Positions 34,588 through 44,722 of a stretch of DNA of 64,000 nucleotides are shown here, piece by piece. The notes under the pieces were generated by a model, which saw nothing but the letters and a program-made list of their open reading frames with translations, did not search any database and was not told the origin of the DNA. The stretch lies in NCBI RefSeq assembly GCF_022048975.1, contig NZ_JAKMHX010000030.1:310001-374000 (forward strand), written 5' to 3'. Both the position numbers and the translations under genes were made by a program. The stretch's first letter is position 1. Each line of letters begins with the position of its first letter. The DNA is from Sporosarcina cyprini (GTDB lineage: Bacteria; Bacillota; Bacilli; Bacillales_A; Planococcaceae).

Positions 34588-36761
34588 TTATCTTCTTCCT
34601 TTTTTTCTTTTTGGCGGTCAATCTTTAAATCCGAAGTGACAGGCAGCTCTTCCGTCATTCTCTTCTTCTTAAGATCGAAATAAATATCCAGTGCTTCCCG
34701 TGCGATTTCATTGCTTGTATGAGGATATTTGCTTCGATTTGTTGAGATATTTGGAATGACCACTGAAAAAGCGACTTCCGGCGCTTCGACTGGCGCATAG
34801 CCAATATGGGTCAAGTTGACAGTCTTTGTTCCATATTTACTGCGGTCCGTGCCATCATAGTAAGCAGACTGAGCTGTCCCCGTCTTCCCTGCCACTGTGT
34901 AGTCCGCACCCGCAAATAAATTAGGCGCAGTTCCCCGAGGGCTATACGTATATTGCATTCCTTTTTTCACTTGTTCAATCTCTGCGTCTGTATTCGGAAT
35001 TCTGTTGAGGACAGTTGTTCCGGATTCTTGAATTAATGGACCAAAAGTTTCTCCATCTGGAGACGGCTCACGTACCTCTTTCAACACTTTTGGTGCAACG
35101 CGGTATCCCCCATTGGCGACCGTGGATACATATTGGGCTAATTGCAAAGGCGTATATGTATCGAACTGGCCGATTGCAAAGTCGAGCAATTTACCCGAAA
35201 TGGTCTCTGTGCCTGTAAAACCTGCATATTCACCTGGCAAGTCGACGCCTGTTTTCACGCCAAGCCCGAACGAAGCATACGACTGGCGAAGCCGATCGAA
35301 TCCTTCTATGTTAATCGGAAGCCCTTTATGCGGACGGTAGACCGCATCCCCAAGAGCCATGGCAATTTTAAACATGTACACGTTGGAAGACTTTCCGAGT
35401 GCTTCGATGTCATTGATGGCCACTCTGCCGTTTTGGTTGAACAGGGAGCGTTTTACCTGAGAGCCAATATAGATAGGTTCGTCTATTTTGACTTCGCCAA
35501 TTTTAAGTACGTTATGGCTATATCCTGTCAGAACGGTAGCCAGCTTGACAGTGGAACCGACCTCGTAAGCAGATGTGAATGTTCCAAATGCATAGTCCCG
35601 GACTTCCCATTTACCGGTTTGTTCATCTTGCACTAATTGCTTGCCAACAAGCGCAAGCACTTCCCCGTTATTCGGATCCATCATGACGACGAACGCACGA
35701 TCCAGCAAGCCAGATGAACTCATTTTTTTCAAATTCAACAATTTGTCGGAGACAAGCTGTTCGAGTGCTTCTTGTAATTCACTGTCCATGGCAAGGACAA
35801 GATCTTTGCCGGGCTCTCCTTCTCGTACTGTCTTCGTTTCAACCACACGGCCTGTCCGGTCCTTGACGTTTTTTACAATCGTCTTTTGGCCTTTCAGCAG
35901 CTCTTCGTAATACTGCTCTAAATAACTGACTCCAACCCGATCATTCCGTGAGTAATCCCTCGCCAGGAAATAGTCCAGGCGGTTTCGAGGAATCCCCCGG
36001 ATCGGTGTAGTGGTCGACCCAATAATCGTATTATCGGATAGTCGCACACGCTCCCAATCGGTCGTCGTATTGACGCCAGGCAGTTCACTAAGCCTTTCAG
36101 AAACCGATGCAAATTCTCGTTCCGTCACGTTGCCGCTTTTGATGATTTGTGGTGAGTATGCGTAACCCGACATCATTTCTCGATAGATAGCCAGCACTTC
36201 CAGTTCCTCTTTCGAGAAGGAATCCAATTCGTCATCGGTAATTCGATCGCGTGTCAATTGGTTAACGATTTTCTGAATCTCTTTATCCGTCATTTGTTCA
36301 TTCTTTTTACGAATTTTAGCTATTTCTTTGGCGGGCACTTTCGCAGCCGCTTCTTCGGGATGGAGCAGAATCCAATAATCCCGCTTATCCCCGATGGTGA
36401 CTCGCTTCGTATCCTGCTCAATCAGCTCGGCAAGTTTTTTGGCGATCTCAAGTATTTCTGCCGAAGTGGTGGACGTCGTCTTCGTATATGTAATGGCATT
36501 TTTCGGTTCATTATCAACGAGCACCTTGCCTGTCCTATCGTAAATCCGGCCACGCGGCACACTTGTATTGACCGCAATATCTTCCGTCCGTTCGAGCAAC
36601 CGTTTATAATCCTCGCCTTTGACAATTTGTAAATATCCGAGACGGAGAATGAGTAAAGAAAACAGAATGAAAATAGAAAAAAACAAGAAGTTCATTCTGA
36701 ACGCGATATGCTTGCGCTGCCGTATTTTCGCCTGATCCGTTTTGCGCATCGGCTTTTTCAC
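34569..36761 (-). CDS. pbpA: Class B penicillin-binding protein 2 (transpeptidase, PbpA-like)
   Basis: Cross-links side-wall peptidoglycan; 730 residues. One membrane helix (about 25-45), a dimerisation/pedestal domain (VPRGRIYDRTGKVLVDNEPKN), and a transpeptidase domain with nucleophile motif STVK (EVGSTVKLA), SSN (GKSSNVYMF) and KTGT (VAGKTGTAQ). GTG at 36761 follows GGGGGGAGA by four bases; the ATG at 36788 has no ribosome site. In B. subtilis pbpA is followed by yqgE and the pst operon; neither is here. Confidence 0.93.
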   Translation of the reverse strand: MKKPMRKTDQAKIRQRKHIAFRMNFLFFSIFILFSLLILRLGYLQIVKGEDYKRLLERTEDIAVNTSVPRGRIYDRTGKVLVDNEPKNAITYTKTTSTTSAEILEIAKKLAELIEQDTKRVTIGDKRDYWILLHPEEAAAKVPAKEIAKIRKKNEQMTDKEIQKIVNQLTRDRITDDELDSFSKEELEVLAIYREMMSGYAYSPQIIKSGNVTEREFASVSERLSELPGVNTTTDWERVRLSDNTIIGSTTTPIRGIPRNRLDYFLARDYSRNDRVGVSYLEQYYEELLKGQKTIVKNVKDRTGRVVETKTVREGEPGKDLVLAMDSELQEALEQLVSDKLLNLKKMSSSGLLDRAFVVMMDPNNGEVLALVGKQLVQDEQTGKWEVRDYAFGTFTSAYEVGSTVKLATVLTGYSHNVLKIGEVKIDEPIYIGSQVKRSLFNQNGRVAINDIEALGKSSNVYMFKIAMALGDAVYRPHKGLPINIEGFDRLRQSYASFGLGVKTGVDLPGEYAGFTGTETISGKLLDFAIGQFDTYTPLQLAQYVSTVANGGYRVAPKVLKEVREPSPDGETFGPLIQESGTTVLNRIPNTDAEIEQVKKGMQYTYSPRGTAPNLFAGADYTVAGKTGTAQSAYYDGTDRSKYGTKTVNLTHIGYAPVEAPEVAFSVVIPNISTNRSKYPHTSNEIAREALDIYFDLKKKRMTEELPVTSDLKIDRQKEKKEEDNKSVER

Positions 36762-36818
36762 CAGTCTCCCCCCAATCGTTCTTTTCATTAAAACCTATTG
36801 CATTATATCATTCAAAAA

Positions 36819-36854
36819 GAAAAAAGCATACATCTTGACGAACAAGATGTATGC
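36819..36854 (-). terminator. Terminator after sodA
   Basis: Minus strand GCATACATCTTG / CAAGATGTATGC perfect 12-bp stem with a 5-base loop and TTTTTT tail. Confidence 0.88.
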
Positions 36855-36871
36855 CAGGTTGCTATAATCTA

Positions 36872-37474
36872 TTACTTTTCGAAACGCTTCGCAACTTCAT
36901 CCCAGTTGACAACGTTCCAGAACGCCGAGATATAGTCCGGACGTCTGTTTTGGTAGTTTAGGTAGTATGCATGCTCCCAAACGTCCAAGCCTAGTAGAGG
37001 CGTCTTGCCTTCCATTAATGGATTGTCTTGGTTTGGAGTCGAAACGACTTCAAGCTCGCCATTGTTAAGTACAAGCCATGCCCATCCTGAACCAAAGCGT
37101 GTAGTAGCTGCTTTTGCAAATTCTTCTTTGAACGCGTCAAAGCTGCCGAATTTCTTATCGATTGCTTCTGCTAGCGCTCCAGTTGGTTGACCGCCGCCGT
37201 TTGGCGAAAGGATTTGCCAGAAAAGAGAATGGTTTGCATGACCGCCGCCATTGTTGCGGACTGCAGTGCGAATATCCTCAGGAATTGCATCCATATCGGA
37301 AATTAGCTCTTCAACTGATTTGGAAGCCAAATCGTCATGTCCTTCCAATGCCTTATTCACATTCGTAATGTACGTATTATGGTGTTTTGTGTGGTGGATG
37401 TTCATCGTTTCTTTGTCGATGTGTGGTTCCAACGCATCGTATGCGTATGGCAGTTCTGGTAATTGGTAAGCCAT
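36872..37474 (-). CDS. sodA: Superoxide dismutase (Mn/Fe family)
   Basis: 200-residue enzyme disproportionating superoxide. Metal ligands are in [10 protein letters not shown] (near 27), [13 protein letters not shown] (near 77-85) and [15 protein letters not shown] (near 163-168). Mn is likely from the family and QxxHG-type environment, but metal choice cannot be read with certainty. Start ATG 37474 has GAGGAGGA upstream; an extension to 37501 lacks one. Confidence 0.96.
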   Translation of the reverse strand: MAYQLPELPYAYDALEPHIDKETMNIHHTKHHNTYITNVNKALEGHDDLASKSVEELISDMDAIPEDIRTAVRNNGGGHANHSLFWQILSPNGGGQPTGALAEAIDKKFGSFDAFKEEFAKAATTRFGSGWAWLVLNNGELEVVSTPNQDNPLMEGKTPLLGLDVWEHAYYLNYQNRRPDYISAFWNVVNWDEVAKRFEK

Positions 37475-37559
37475 TTGTCCATTCCTCCTCAATAGATTCA
37501 ATAATTATCCTACGTATTTAACAGTATCAAAATTAAGAAATCCAATCAATTGAAATGAA

Positions 37560-38045
37560 CTATTTGGCAACGAATAGAATAAATATGGCAATCATCACAA
37601 TCATGATACCACCTTTTGCTAGAACAGAAGTCAAGAAACCGACAAGTGAACCGATACCCGTCATAAGCGATTGCTTTAATCCGGAACGCGATACTATTAA
37701 CTCCGCTAGGACAGCTCCGATAAACGGACCGAGCAAGATCCCTGCAACCGGAATGACAAACGGACCGGCAAGCAGCCCGATTGTACTTCCCCACATACCA
37801 GCTTTGGATCCTCCAAACCTCTTGACACCGACCAGATTGGCCAATGTGTCCGCAGAGAAAAGAAGGACAACAAAGAGGATTTGGATGACCCAGAACAGCC
37901 AATTCATTTCTTCAAAGGAAACAATCCAGCCATACAGCAGAAATCCACCCACTATGAAGACAACAGACGGAATGATCGGATAGATCAATCCGGCGAACGC
38001 CACTAGAAAAAAGATGATCGCGACAATCCAGCCGATCCATTCCAT
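37560..38045 (-). CDS. yqgC: DUF456 membrane protein (YqgC)
   Basis: 161-residue protein with five to six hydrophobic segments and glycine-rich turns (GMWGSTIGLLAGPFVIPVAG region) typical of DUF456. AAAGGAGCG ribosome site before ATG. Conserved beside sodA in Bacillales. Function unknown. Confidence 0.88.
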   Translation of the reverse strand: MEWIGWIVAIIFFLVAFAGLIYPIIPSVVFIVGGFLLYGWIVSFEEMNWLFWVIQILFVVLLFSADTLANLVGVKRFGGSKAGMWGSTIGLLAGPFVIPVAGILLGPFIGAVLAELIVSRSGLKQSLMTGIGSLVGFLTSVLAKGGIMIVMIAIFILFVAK

Positions 38046-38061
38046 ACAAATCGCTCCTTTT

Positions 38062-39693
38062 TTATGCCCGCTTGCCTAGTACAGCTTCCGCTATATTCAC
38101 CGCATGATCGCCAATCCGCTCCAAGTTGGATACGATATCAACAAAAACGATACCTGCCTGTGCAGAGCAATGACCCCCGTTCAAACGGACGATATGGTTT
38201 TTGCGGAACTTTCTTTCCATCTTATCGATCAAATCCTCTTGCTCTGCCACTGCCCGAGCAAGCTCCGTGTCATTCAAGTCGAGTGACTTTACGGCTTTGC
38301 CTACTGTTTCAATTGTCAAAGTGAACATCTCTGTCAAATCCTCCAAAGCATCCTCTGTCAGTTTGACGCGATTCATTTCCCTGAAATCGATCAGTTCAAT
38401 AATATTTTCGAAGTGGTCTCCGATCCGTTCAATATCACGTACCGTATCCATCAGCATGACATGCCGTGCAGACTCAATAGGTGAAATATTAACCGCTGAA
38501 ATCTCCACTAGATAGTCAGTGATCTTTCTGTCCAGATTGTTGATCGCATCTTCAATCTGATATGCGGTTTCGGCGTGCTTTTTATTGCTTGTCTTCAAAT
38601 ATTCAAACGTCTCTCCCAAGCCCTGTACTGCAAAATCGCCCATGCGAATAATTTCTTCCTTCGCTTGTCCGATTGCGACAGCGGGAGATTGCGTAATGAA
38701 ATTCGGATCCAAGTGTTTCGGCTTATATTCGATCGTAACATCTTTTCCTGGGATAAGCTTTGTGACGAAATAAGCCCAAGCGCCGATCAAAGGAAACTGG
38801 AGAACCGTATTGGCAACGTTAAAAGAACCATGTGCAAATGCGATTTGCATTTTGCTTTCCAAATTCAATACACCGCTAATCCACTCGACATACATCGTGA
38901 ATGGATACAGTAAAATCATGAAAACAATCGTTCCGACGACATTGAAAAGGACATGAGTGGCCGCTGCGCGCCGTGCCGCAACAGACGCACCAAGGGCTGC
39001 AAGAATGGCTGTAATGGTTGTACCGATGTTATCACCGAATAAAATAGGCAACGCCCCTCTTAAATCAACCAAATTCTCCGCATATAATCCTTGAAGAATA
39101 CCGACAGTCGCACTTGAACTTTGGACGACGAGTGTAAAAACTGTTCCAGCAACGACACCTAGCAATGGATGATCACTCATGGATAACGTAATATCCGTAA
39201 ATGCCTCCAATGAGCGGAGCGGCTTCATACCATTACTCATTAGTTCCAAGCCTAAAAAGAGTCCGCCAAAACCGAAGATGACTTCCCCTAAGCTTTTAAC
39301 CGAACTTTTCTTAATGAAGAAAATGAGAAATGCACCGAATGCCATAATCGGAAGCGCATATGCCCCAACATCCAGACCGATGATGAATGCCGTCACGGTC
39401 GTTCCGATGTTGGCACCCATAATGACACCGATCGCCTGTCTCAGCGTCATGAATCCGGCGCTGACAAGCCCAACCGTAATAACGGTTGTTCCCGAGCTTG
39501 ATTGGATTAGAACGGTGACGATAATTCCGCTCAGCACACCCATGAAAGGATTGGTCGTAAAGCGATCCAGAATGGAACGAAGCCTGTCCCCTGCGGCTTT
39601 TTGAAGCCCATCCCCCATATATTTAATAGCAAAAAGGAATATCCCCAGTCCACCAACGAATTGGAAGATCATTTCTTGCCAATTTACCTCCAT
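38062..39693 (-). CDS. Na+/phosphate symporter family protein with PhoU-like domain
   Basis: 543-residue NptA/PNaS-family transporter. Two inverted membrane repeats carry the signature QSSSGTTVITVGLVSAG and QSSSATVGILQGL; about nine membrane helices cover residues 1-310. The C-terminal ~200 residues form a PhoU-like helical bundle (ESARHVMLMDTVRDIERIGDHFENIIE, GIVFVDIVSNLERIGDHAVNIAEA). ATG 39693 has GGAGG 11 bases upstream; the GTG at 39699 is the alternative. It sits between yqgC and yqgB, where B. subtilis has no such gene, and candidate PhoP half-sites lie upstream. Confidence 0.9.
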   Translation of the reverse strand: MEVNWQEMIFQFVGGLGIFLFAIKYMGDGLQKAAGDRLRSILDRFTTNPFMGVLSGIIVTVLIQSSSGTTVITVGLVSAGFMTLRQAIGVIMGANIGTTVTAFIIGLDVGAYALPIMAFGAFLIFFIKKSSVKSLGEVIFGFGGLFLGLELMSNGMKPLRSLEAFTDITLSMSDHPLLGVVAGTVFTLVVQSSSATVGILQGLYAENLVDLRGALPILFGDNIGTTITAILAALGASVAARRAAATHVLFNVVGTIVFMILLYPFTMYVEWISGVLNLESKMQIAFAHGSFNVANTVLQFPLIGAWAYFVTKLIPGKDVTIEYKPKHLDPNFITQSPAVAIGQAKEEIIRMGDFAVQGLGETFEYLKTSNKKHAETAYQIEDAINNLDRKITDYLVEISAVNISPIESARHVMLMDTVRDIERIGDHFENIIELIDFREMNRVKLTEDALEDLTEMFTLTIETVGKAVKSLDLNDTELARAVAEQEDLIDKMERKFRKNHIVRLNGGHCSAQAGIVFVDIVSNLERIGDHAVNIAEAVLGKRA

Positions 39694-39738
39694 TAACACG
39701 TCAACCTCCATCATCCTGAATATGTATCGACTCCATTA

Positions 39739-39797
39739 TGTTGATAGTATTAACGAATTGTAAATAGAACGAGCATAATCTTTACATAGCCTTTACA
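39739..39797. promoter_or_regulatory. Candidate PhoP half-sites between the Na/Pi symporter and DUF1189 genes
   Basis: Minus strand, toward the symporter: TTTACA (39764-39759), TTAATA (39753-39748, 11-base step), TCAACA (39744-39739, 9-base step). Plus strand: TTTACA (39781-39786) and TTTACA (39792-39797), 11 bases apart. TTHACA direct repeats at about 11-base steps are the known PhoP signature in Bacillus. No experiment or weight-matrix score supports this yet. Confidence 0.35.
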
Positions 39798-39894
39798 ATT
39801 CGTTCGACAAAAGACATCAATCTGTCGAATTTACTATCCATCATTTGACCCGCTTGCTTATGGTAGACTATCTATAGATAAAGGAGGAGCACAA

Positions 39895-40398
39895 TTGAAA
39901 TTCCATCAACTGTTTCTAGCCGCTTTAAAAGAACCAAAAAAACTTGCGGCTTTCAGGCTTTTGCCGATTGGCAAGGTCATTCAATATGTTTTTCTGTTCA
40001 TTGGCATTTACACTGTAATTTCATTTACTAGATTCATTTTCGGTGATGCAAGTCTTTTCGAGGCTTCACCTGAACTGATGGAATACAGCCGAACGATCGG
40101 TTGGCTTCTTTATCCGATTGCATTTGTCCTCCAATTTGTCATTACGACATTTTATATTTTCGTCAGAATAAGCCTTTTCGGATTAGCCGGGCTGTTAATT
40201 GCCATGCTTATGCAGCGCAAAGCGGAGTATCGCCATATTTGGAGGACTGCGGCAATTTCTGTTACTGTTCCGCTTCTTGTGACACTGGTGCTGGATTCAT
40301 TTCCGGCATGGCAGCTTAACGAACTTTACCTGGCTTCAATCGTCCACTTGTTATATATTGCGCTTGCCGTGAAATACTATCCAAAAGTAAGGAAGTGA
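39895..40398 (+). CDS. yqgB: DUF1189 membrane protein (YqgB)
   Basis: 167-residue protein with four membrane helices (about 30-45, 64-84, 88-105, 120-160) beginning MKFHQLFLAALKEPKKLAAFRLLPIGK, as DUF1189 proteins do. TTG start at 39895 with AAAGGAGGAG. Stands divergent from the symporter and upstream of a small LysM-like gene. Function unknown. Confidence 0.83.
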   Translation: MKFHQLFLAALKEPKKLAAFRLLPIGKVIQYVFLFIGIYTVISFTRFIFGDASLFEASPELMEYSRTIGWLLYPIAFVLQFVITTFYIFVRISLFGLAGLLIAMLMQRKAEYRHIWRTAAISVTVPLLVTLVLDSFPAWQLNELYLASIVHLLYIALAVKYYPKVRK

Positions 40399-40442
40399 AT
40401 ATTCTCTGGCTGCCGCGCATATATTTCCCGCAGGGGGGATAT

Positions 40443-40772
40443 ATGATGAGAACTTTATTTGCGGCCATTATCCTATTTCTTATTTTTCACATTCTTAAAG
40501 AGGACCTGACGGACGGCACGATTCCGCTTGCTTCTTTCTTTGCAGATGAAATACCTTGTGAAGAGGACAAGCAGGCTGTCATCCAGGTCAAGACGATTGA
40601 TGGGGATACAATTGAATCACTGTTCGCCTTATATCCAGATCCAAACCTTTCATTTGTAGAGCGTTTATCCGTGTTCTATTCCCTCAATCCTTACTTGCAA
40701 AACCAGGAATTGATTGGCGGACTGTCCGTTAAGTTGCCGGTGTCGACGAATTCCGTCAATCTATGTGAATAA
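40443..40772 (+). CDS. Small exported LysM-like protein (possible YqfZ)
   Basis: 109 residues: N-terminal hydrophobic helix (4-17) followed by an extracellular region whose second half, KTIDGDTIESLFALYPDPNLSF and SLNPYLQNQELIGGLSVKLPV, has the LysM pattern (D-T-l-x-x-i ... N-P ... l-x-x-G-x-x-l-x-v-P). GGGGGG ribosome site four bases before ATG 40443. Position upstream of ispG agrees with yqfZ of B. subtilis. Peptidoglycan binding is inferred. Confidence 0.78.
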   Translation: MMRTLFAAIILFLIFHILKEDLTDGTIPLASFFADEIPCEEDKQAVIQVKTIDGDTIESLFALYPDPNLSFVERLSVFYSLNPYLQNQELIGGLSVKLPVSTNSVNLCE

Positions 40773-40859
40773 GGCAATCCCAAGTACTGTTCCTTTCTTT
40801 TTATCAGGTTGATTGATAAAATGGGTAGGTAGATACGAGTTTTTAAGGAGAGAACATAA

Positions 40860-41984
40860 ATGAGTGAAATGATACACAGATCGAAAACACGTCCCGTCAA
40901 AGTCGGCAATCTGACAATCGGCGGAAGCAACGAGCTATTCATTCAAAGTATGGCGACAACAAAAACACATGATGTGGATGCAACAGTCGCGGAAATCCTG
41001 CGCCTCGAGGAAGCCGGATGCCAAGTTGTGCGGGTCGCTTGTCCTGATGAACGGGCTGCTTATGCAATCGGAGAAATTAAGAAACGTATCAACATCCCGT
41101 TAGTAGTAGATATCCATTTTGATTATAAATTAGCTTTGATTGCGATTGAACAAGGGGCAGATAAAATCCGGATCAATCCAGGAAATATCGGCCGCCAGGA
41201 AAAAGTGGAAGCAGTCGTTAAAGCTGCCAAAGAAAAAGGGATTCCGATCCGAATTGGAGTCAATGCTGGTTCCCTGGAAAAACACATTTTGAAAAAGTAC
41301 GGCTATCCCACTGCCGATGGTATGGTGGAAAGCGCTCTGCACCATATCAAGATTTTAGAAGACCTTGATTTCCATGATATTATCGTTTCCCTGAAAGCGT
41401 CAGATGTCAATTTGGCGGTGGAAGCATATAAAAAAGCCGCTGCCGCTTTTGATTATCCATTGCATTTAGGCATCACGGAATCTGGAACTTTGTTCGCAGG
41501 TTCCATTAAGAGTGCTGCCGGTCTTGGAACATTGCTTTCAGCCGGTATCGGGAATACACTGCGCGTATCGCTTAGTGCGGATCCAGTACAAGAAGTAAAA
41601 GTGGCGCGGGAATTGCTGAAAGTGTTCGGCCTTTCATCCAACGCGGCAACTTTAATTTCCTGCCCGACATGCGGCCGTATTGAAATCGACTTGATTTCCA
41701 TTGCCAATGAAGTGGAAGAATACATCTCAACAATTAAAGCCCCAATTAAAGTAGCAGTGCTTGGCTGCGCCGTTAACGGACCGGGTGAAGCTCGTGAGGC
41801 AGACATCGGCATAGCAGGCGCACGCGGCGAAGGACTCTTGTTCATGAAAGGGAAAACAGTCCGTAAAGTACCGGAAGAGACAATGGTCGAAGAATTGAAA
41901 ATCGAAATTGATAAAATCGCAGCGGAATACTTTGAAAAGAAACGCCAAGAGGAATTACAGCTTCAAGGTGGATCCGTTGAATGA
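40860..41984 (+). CDS. ispG: 4-hydroxy-3-methylbut-2-enyl diphosphate synthase
   Basis: Iron-sulfur enzyme of the MEP pathway. The 374-residue protein has [42 protein letters not shown] with two cluster cysteines and [13 protein letters not shown] with the third. AAGGAGAG ribosome site. Its stop overlaps the yqfW start (ATGA). With dxs and ispH in the same window it shows the MEP route. Confidence 0.97.
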   Translation: MSEMIHRSKTRPVKVGNLTIGGSNELFIQSMATTKTHDVDATVAEILRLEEAGCQVVRVACPDERAAYAIGEIKKRINIPLVVDIHFDYKLALIAIEQGADKIRINPGNIGRQEKVEAVVKAAKEKGIPIRIGVNAGSLEKHILKKYGYPTADGMVESALHHIKILEDLDFHDIIVSLKASDVNLAVEAYKKAAAAFDYPLHLGITESGTLFAGSIKSAAGLGTLLSAGIGNTLRVSLSADPVQEVKVARELLKVFGLSSNAATLISCPTCGRIEIDLISIANEVEEYISTIKAPIKVAVLGCAVNGPGEAREADIGIAGARGEGLLFMKGKTVRKVPEETMVEELKIEIDKIAAEYFEKKRQEELQLQGGSVE

Positions 41985-42562
41985 GGCGATTCCGTCTAGG
42001 CATCGACATCGATGGAACGGTCACCTGCCCGACATCGCTGCTGCCTCATATTAATGAACGGTTTGGGTGCAATCTGGAGCTCGATCAAATTAAAGAGTAC
42101 GACCTGACAAAAGCGTTCGATGTCGAGGAAGCCGAGTTCTACGAGTGGTACCGGCAGGCGGAGGAACATATTTACCGAACCTCCCCTGCTCAACAATATG
42201 CAAAAGAAATCTTATCCGATTGGCAGGAGTCATTCGAACTGTTCTATATTTCTGCGCGCGGCGAAAATGTCATGGATTGTACAGTAGAATGGTTTCAGCG
42301 TGAAGAAATTCCGTATGACCATATCGAGCTGATTGGCAGCCATCATAAGATTGAGGCCGCCAAACAATTCGGCGTCCATTGTTTTTTTGAAGATAAGCAT
42401 GATAACGCGGTCGCTCTTCATGAAGAGCTGAACATCCCTGTGTTTTTATTTGACACACCATATAACCGCTCCCCAATACCCGAAGGCGTCATTCGGGTCA
42501 CCAACTGGAACGAAGCGGATCAATGGCTGAAACGCCTCTTTCCGATTGAACAAACAATATAA
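41981..42562 (+). CDS. yqfW: HAD-type 5'-nucleotidase-like protein (YqfW)
   Basis: 193-residue HAD-superfamily protein of the deoxyribonucleotidase (NT5C) group: motif [11 protein letters not shown] with the nucleophilic aspartate, motif [10 protein letters not shown], and [12 protein letters not shown] as the metal-binding motif IV. Start overlaps the ispG stop by four bases. Substrate not established. Confidence 0.87.
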   Translation: MRRFRLGIDIDGTVTCPTSLLPHINERFGCNLELDQIKEYDLTKAFDVEEAEFYEWYRQAEEHIYRTSPAQQYAKEILSDWQESFELFYISARGENVMDCTVEWFQREEIPYDHIELIGSHHKIEAAKQFGVHCFFEDKHDNAVALHEELNIPVFLFDTPYNRSPIPEGVIRVTNWNEADQWLKRLFPIEQTI

Positions 42563-42610
42563 GAAAAAGGGCATGAATCCTCCAAAGTTAGGAGGGTTCA
42601 TGCCCTTTAT
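42563..42610. terminator. Bidirectional terminator between yqfW and zur
   Basis: AAAAAGGGCATGAATCCTCC pairs with GGAGGGTTCATGCCCTTT around AAAGTTA; T-rich on both strands. Confidence 0.85.
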
Positions 42611-42613
42611 TCA

Positions 42614-43027
42614 TTATGAAATGCAAATCGGACATTTGCCGTAGATTTCAAATTTATGACCTTCCACTTCATAGCCTGACAACTCGTCAGTTACGATTTC
42701 CATGGGACAATGAGATATGCTTCTCGTTTTTCCGCATTCCGTGCAAATGAAATGATGATGATGGTTCTTTGCATCACATTGCATTCTAAAATGCCGTTCT
42801 CCATTCAGTTCGGTCTCTTCCAAAATCTTAAGCTCGGAAAACGTCGCCAAATTACGGTAGATTGTATCATAACTGATTCCGGGATTGTCCTGAGCCATAA
42901 AATTTCGAACTTCCATGGCTGACATGTATTTATCATGTGCTGCAAAATATTCAAGCAGCGTCTCCCTGTTTTTTGTTCGTTTAAATTGATGTTCGGATAA
43001 GATTCTCCACGCTTCATCAAGTGTCAT
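42614..43027 (-). CDS. zur: Zinc uptake regulator, Fur family
   Basis: 137-residue Fur-family repressor: N-terminal winged helix (RTKNRETLLEYFAAHDKYMSA), then metal-binding NHHHHFICTECGKTRSI and C-terminal CPICIS, giving two CxxC structural-zinc pairs. ATG 43027 overlaps the znuB stop and follows GGGGAGG. In B. subtilis zur is separate from its targets; here it is the last gene of znuC-znuB-zur behind a Zur box, so autoregulation is expected. Confidence 0.9.
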   Translation of the reverse strand: MTLDEAWRILSEHQFKRTKNRETLLEYFAAHDKYMSAMEVRNFMAQDNPGISYDTIYRNLATFSELKILEETELNGERHFRMQCDAKNHHHHFICTECGKTRSISHCPMEIVTDELSGYEVEGHKFEIYGKCPICIS

Positions 43028-43890
43028 ACCACATCCGCCTCCCCTTTTGTTCCGACCATTTTCCGCCACGTCTTTTTAAAGAATAACACGAGCAATAAAA
43101 TGATGACTGATGTAATAACGATTGTACCCCCAGGCGCGATATCCAAATAATATGCGGCAACCAACCCAATCAGGACAGACAATTCACCTATGCCGATTGA
43201 ATAGAGCATAGCCCCTTTAAAGCTCTTAGCCAATTGAATTGCTGCTGCAACCGGCAATGTCATCAAGGAGGATACGAGCAAGATTCCGACAATCCTCATG
43301 GACGCCCCAATGACAAGCGCCACGATAATCATAAAGACCGTTTGGATCAATTTCCCTTGAACCCCTGAAACTTTTGCATATTCTCGGTCGAACGACAGAG
43401 CAAACAATTCCTTGTAAAAGAAATAGACAAAGCCGATGACACAAAGCGCAATTATCGCGACAATCCCTAAGTCTTGCCGGCTTACTGCAGAGACTGAACC
43501 GAACAAATAGCCGACAAGATCCGTCCCAAACCCTTTCGCTAGGGAAATAAAGATTGCACCAAATCCGATACCTGCTGACAGGATGATCGGGATGGCCAGT
43601 TCCTCGAAATGACGATAAGCCCCCCGCAGACGCTCTATTAATAAGGAGCCGCCCACTGCTGCCGCCATTCCAAGATAAATAGGATTCAGCGCCGACAAGA
43701 ACAACACCTGCTGGCTCAAATACAGGCTTCCCGCTATCCCGGCGAGGGCCACGTGGCTCAATGCATCCGCAATAAGCGCCAGGCGTCTGACGACAATAAA
43801 CAAGCCGAGCAAAGGTGCGATGATACCAATGATAATGCCCGATAAAAATGCATTTTGAAGAAATTCATAATTAAAAATAGCCTCGATCAT
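43024..43890 (-). CDS. znuB: Zinc ABC transporter permease
   Basis: 288-residue ABC-3 family permease with eight or nine membrane helices and the family region RRLALIADALSHVALAGIAG and MRIVGILLVSSLMTLPVAAA. Overlaps znuC by four bases and zur by four. No znuA solute-binding gene is adjacent, so the binding protein must be encoded elsewhere. Zinc rather than manganese is inferred from zur and its box. Confidence 0.9.
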   Translation of the reverse strand: MIEAIFNYEFLQNAFLSGIIIGIIAPLLGLFIVVRRLALIADALSHVALAGIAGSLYLSQQVLFLSALNPIYLGMAAAVGGSLLIERLRGAYRHFEELAIPIILSAGIGFGAIFISLAKGFGTDLVGYLFGSVSAVSRQDLGIVAIIALCVIGFVYFFYKELFALSFDREYAKVSGVQGKLIQTVFMIIVALVIGASMRIVGILLVSSLMTLPVAAAIQLAKSFKGAMLYSIGIGELSVLIGLVAAYYLDIAPGGTIVITSVIILLLVLFFKKTWRKMVGTKGEADVV

Positions 43891-44657
43891 CTTTCTGCCT
43901 CCCGATCACTTTGATGGACTCTGCGCACCGGATGTCCATACCAGTTGGAGATGTCTCTATCGTCCATCTTCTGATAATCAGACTGTACTCCATGGAAATG
44001 GAACGTCCGATTCAGGCATGCGACATGCGAGGCCAGATCGGTGACAATATCAATCTCATGTGTCACGAGAAGGATGGCGATTCCATGTTCACGGTTGAGC
44101 GTTTGAAGCATAGAATAGAAAGACGCGATATTTTGCTGGTCGATCCCTACCGTCGGTTCATCCATAATAAGAAGATCTGGTTTACCGACGAGCGCTCTGG
44201 CAATGAAGACCCGTTGCTGCTGGCCGCCGGAAAGCTCACCGATCGGGCGGGAATGATAAGGATCCATCTTGACAATTTTCAGAGCTTCCATTACCTGTTG
44301 ATCTTCCCTTTTTGTAAAACGTTTGAATAAGCCGGTCTTTCGAGTCAAACCGCTACGGACCACTTCTAAAACTGTGGCCGGAAAGCCCGAATTAAAAGCG
44401 TTCGACTTTTGGGAAACATATCCGATCCGCTCTCGCTGACGAAAGGATGACATATCTTCGCCGAACAGTTTGATCGAACCGCTGCTTGGTTTTATCAAAC
44501 CTAAAATCAGCTTGATCAACGTCGACTTTCCCGAGCCATTCGGTCCAATTAAGGCCCAAAATTCCCCTTCCTTGACTTCCAATGATATATGTTCAAGGAC
44601 TTCCGTATGGTCGTATGTAAAACTGACATCCTTGCATTCAATAATTGTATTCTTCAT
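43887..44657 (-). CDS. znuC: Zinc ABC transporter ATP-binding protein
   Basis: 256-residue ABC ATPase: Walker A GPNGSGKST near 38-46, signature LSGGQQQR, Walker B LLIMDEPTVG and switch HEID. ATG 44657 is preceded by GAGAGGG; the frame to 44678 lacks a site. First gene of znuC-znuB-zur. Confidence 0.92.
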   Translation of the reverse strand: MKNTIIECKDVSFTYDHTEVLEHISLEVKEGEFWALIGPNGSGKSTLIKLILGLIKPSSGSIKLFGEDMSSFRQRERIGYVSQKSNAFNSGFPATVLEVVRSGLTRKTGLFKRFTKREDQQVMEALKIVKMDPYHSRPIGELSGGQQQRVFIARALVGKPDLLIMDEPTVGIDQQNIASFYSMLQTLNREHGIAILLVTHEIDIVTDLASHVACLNRTFHFHGVQSDYQKMDDRDISNWYGHPVRRVHQSDREAER

Positions 44658-44722
44658 AGACAAATCCCTCTCTATCAAAACAGGCGGTATCGCGTGAACC
44701 AGCCATGAAACGATTCACAAAT

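Noticed and set aside
37546..37902. 118-codon frame antiparallel/out of frame to yqgC
   Set aside because: Shadow frame of yqgC on the same strand; cysteine-rich random composition and no ribosome site.
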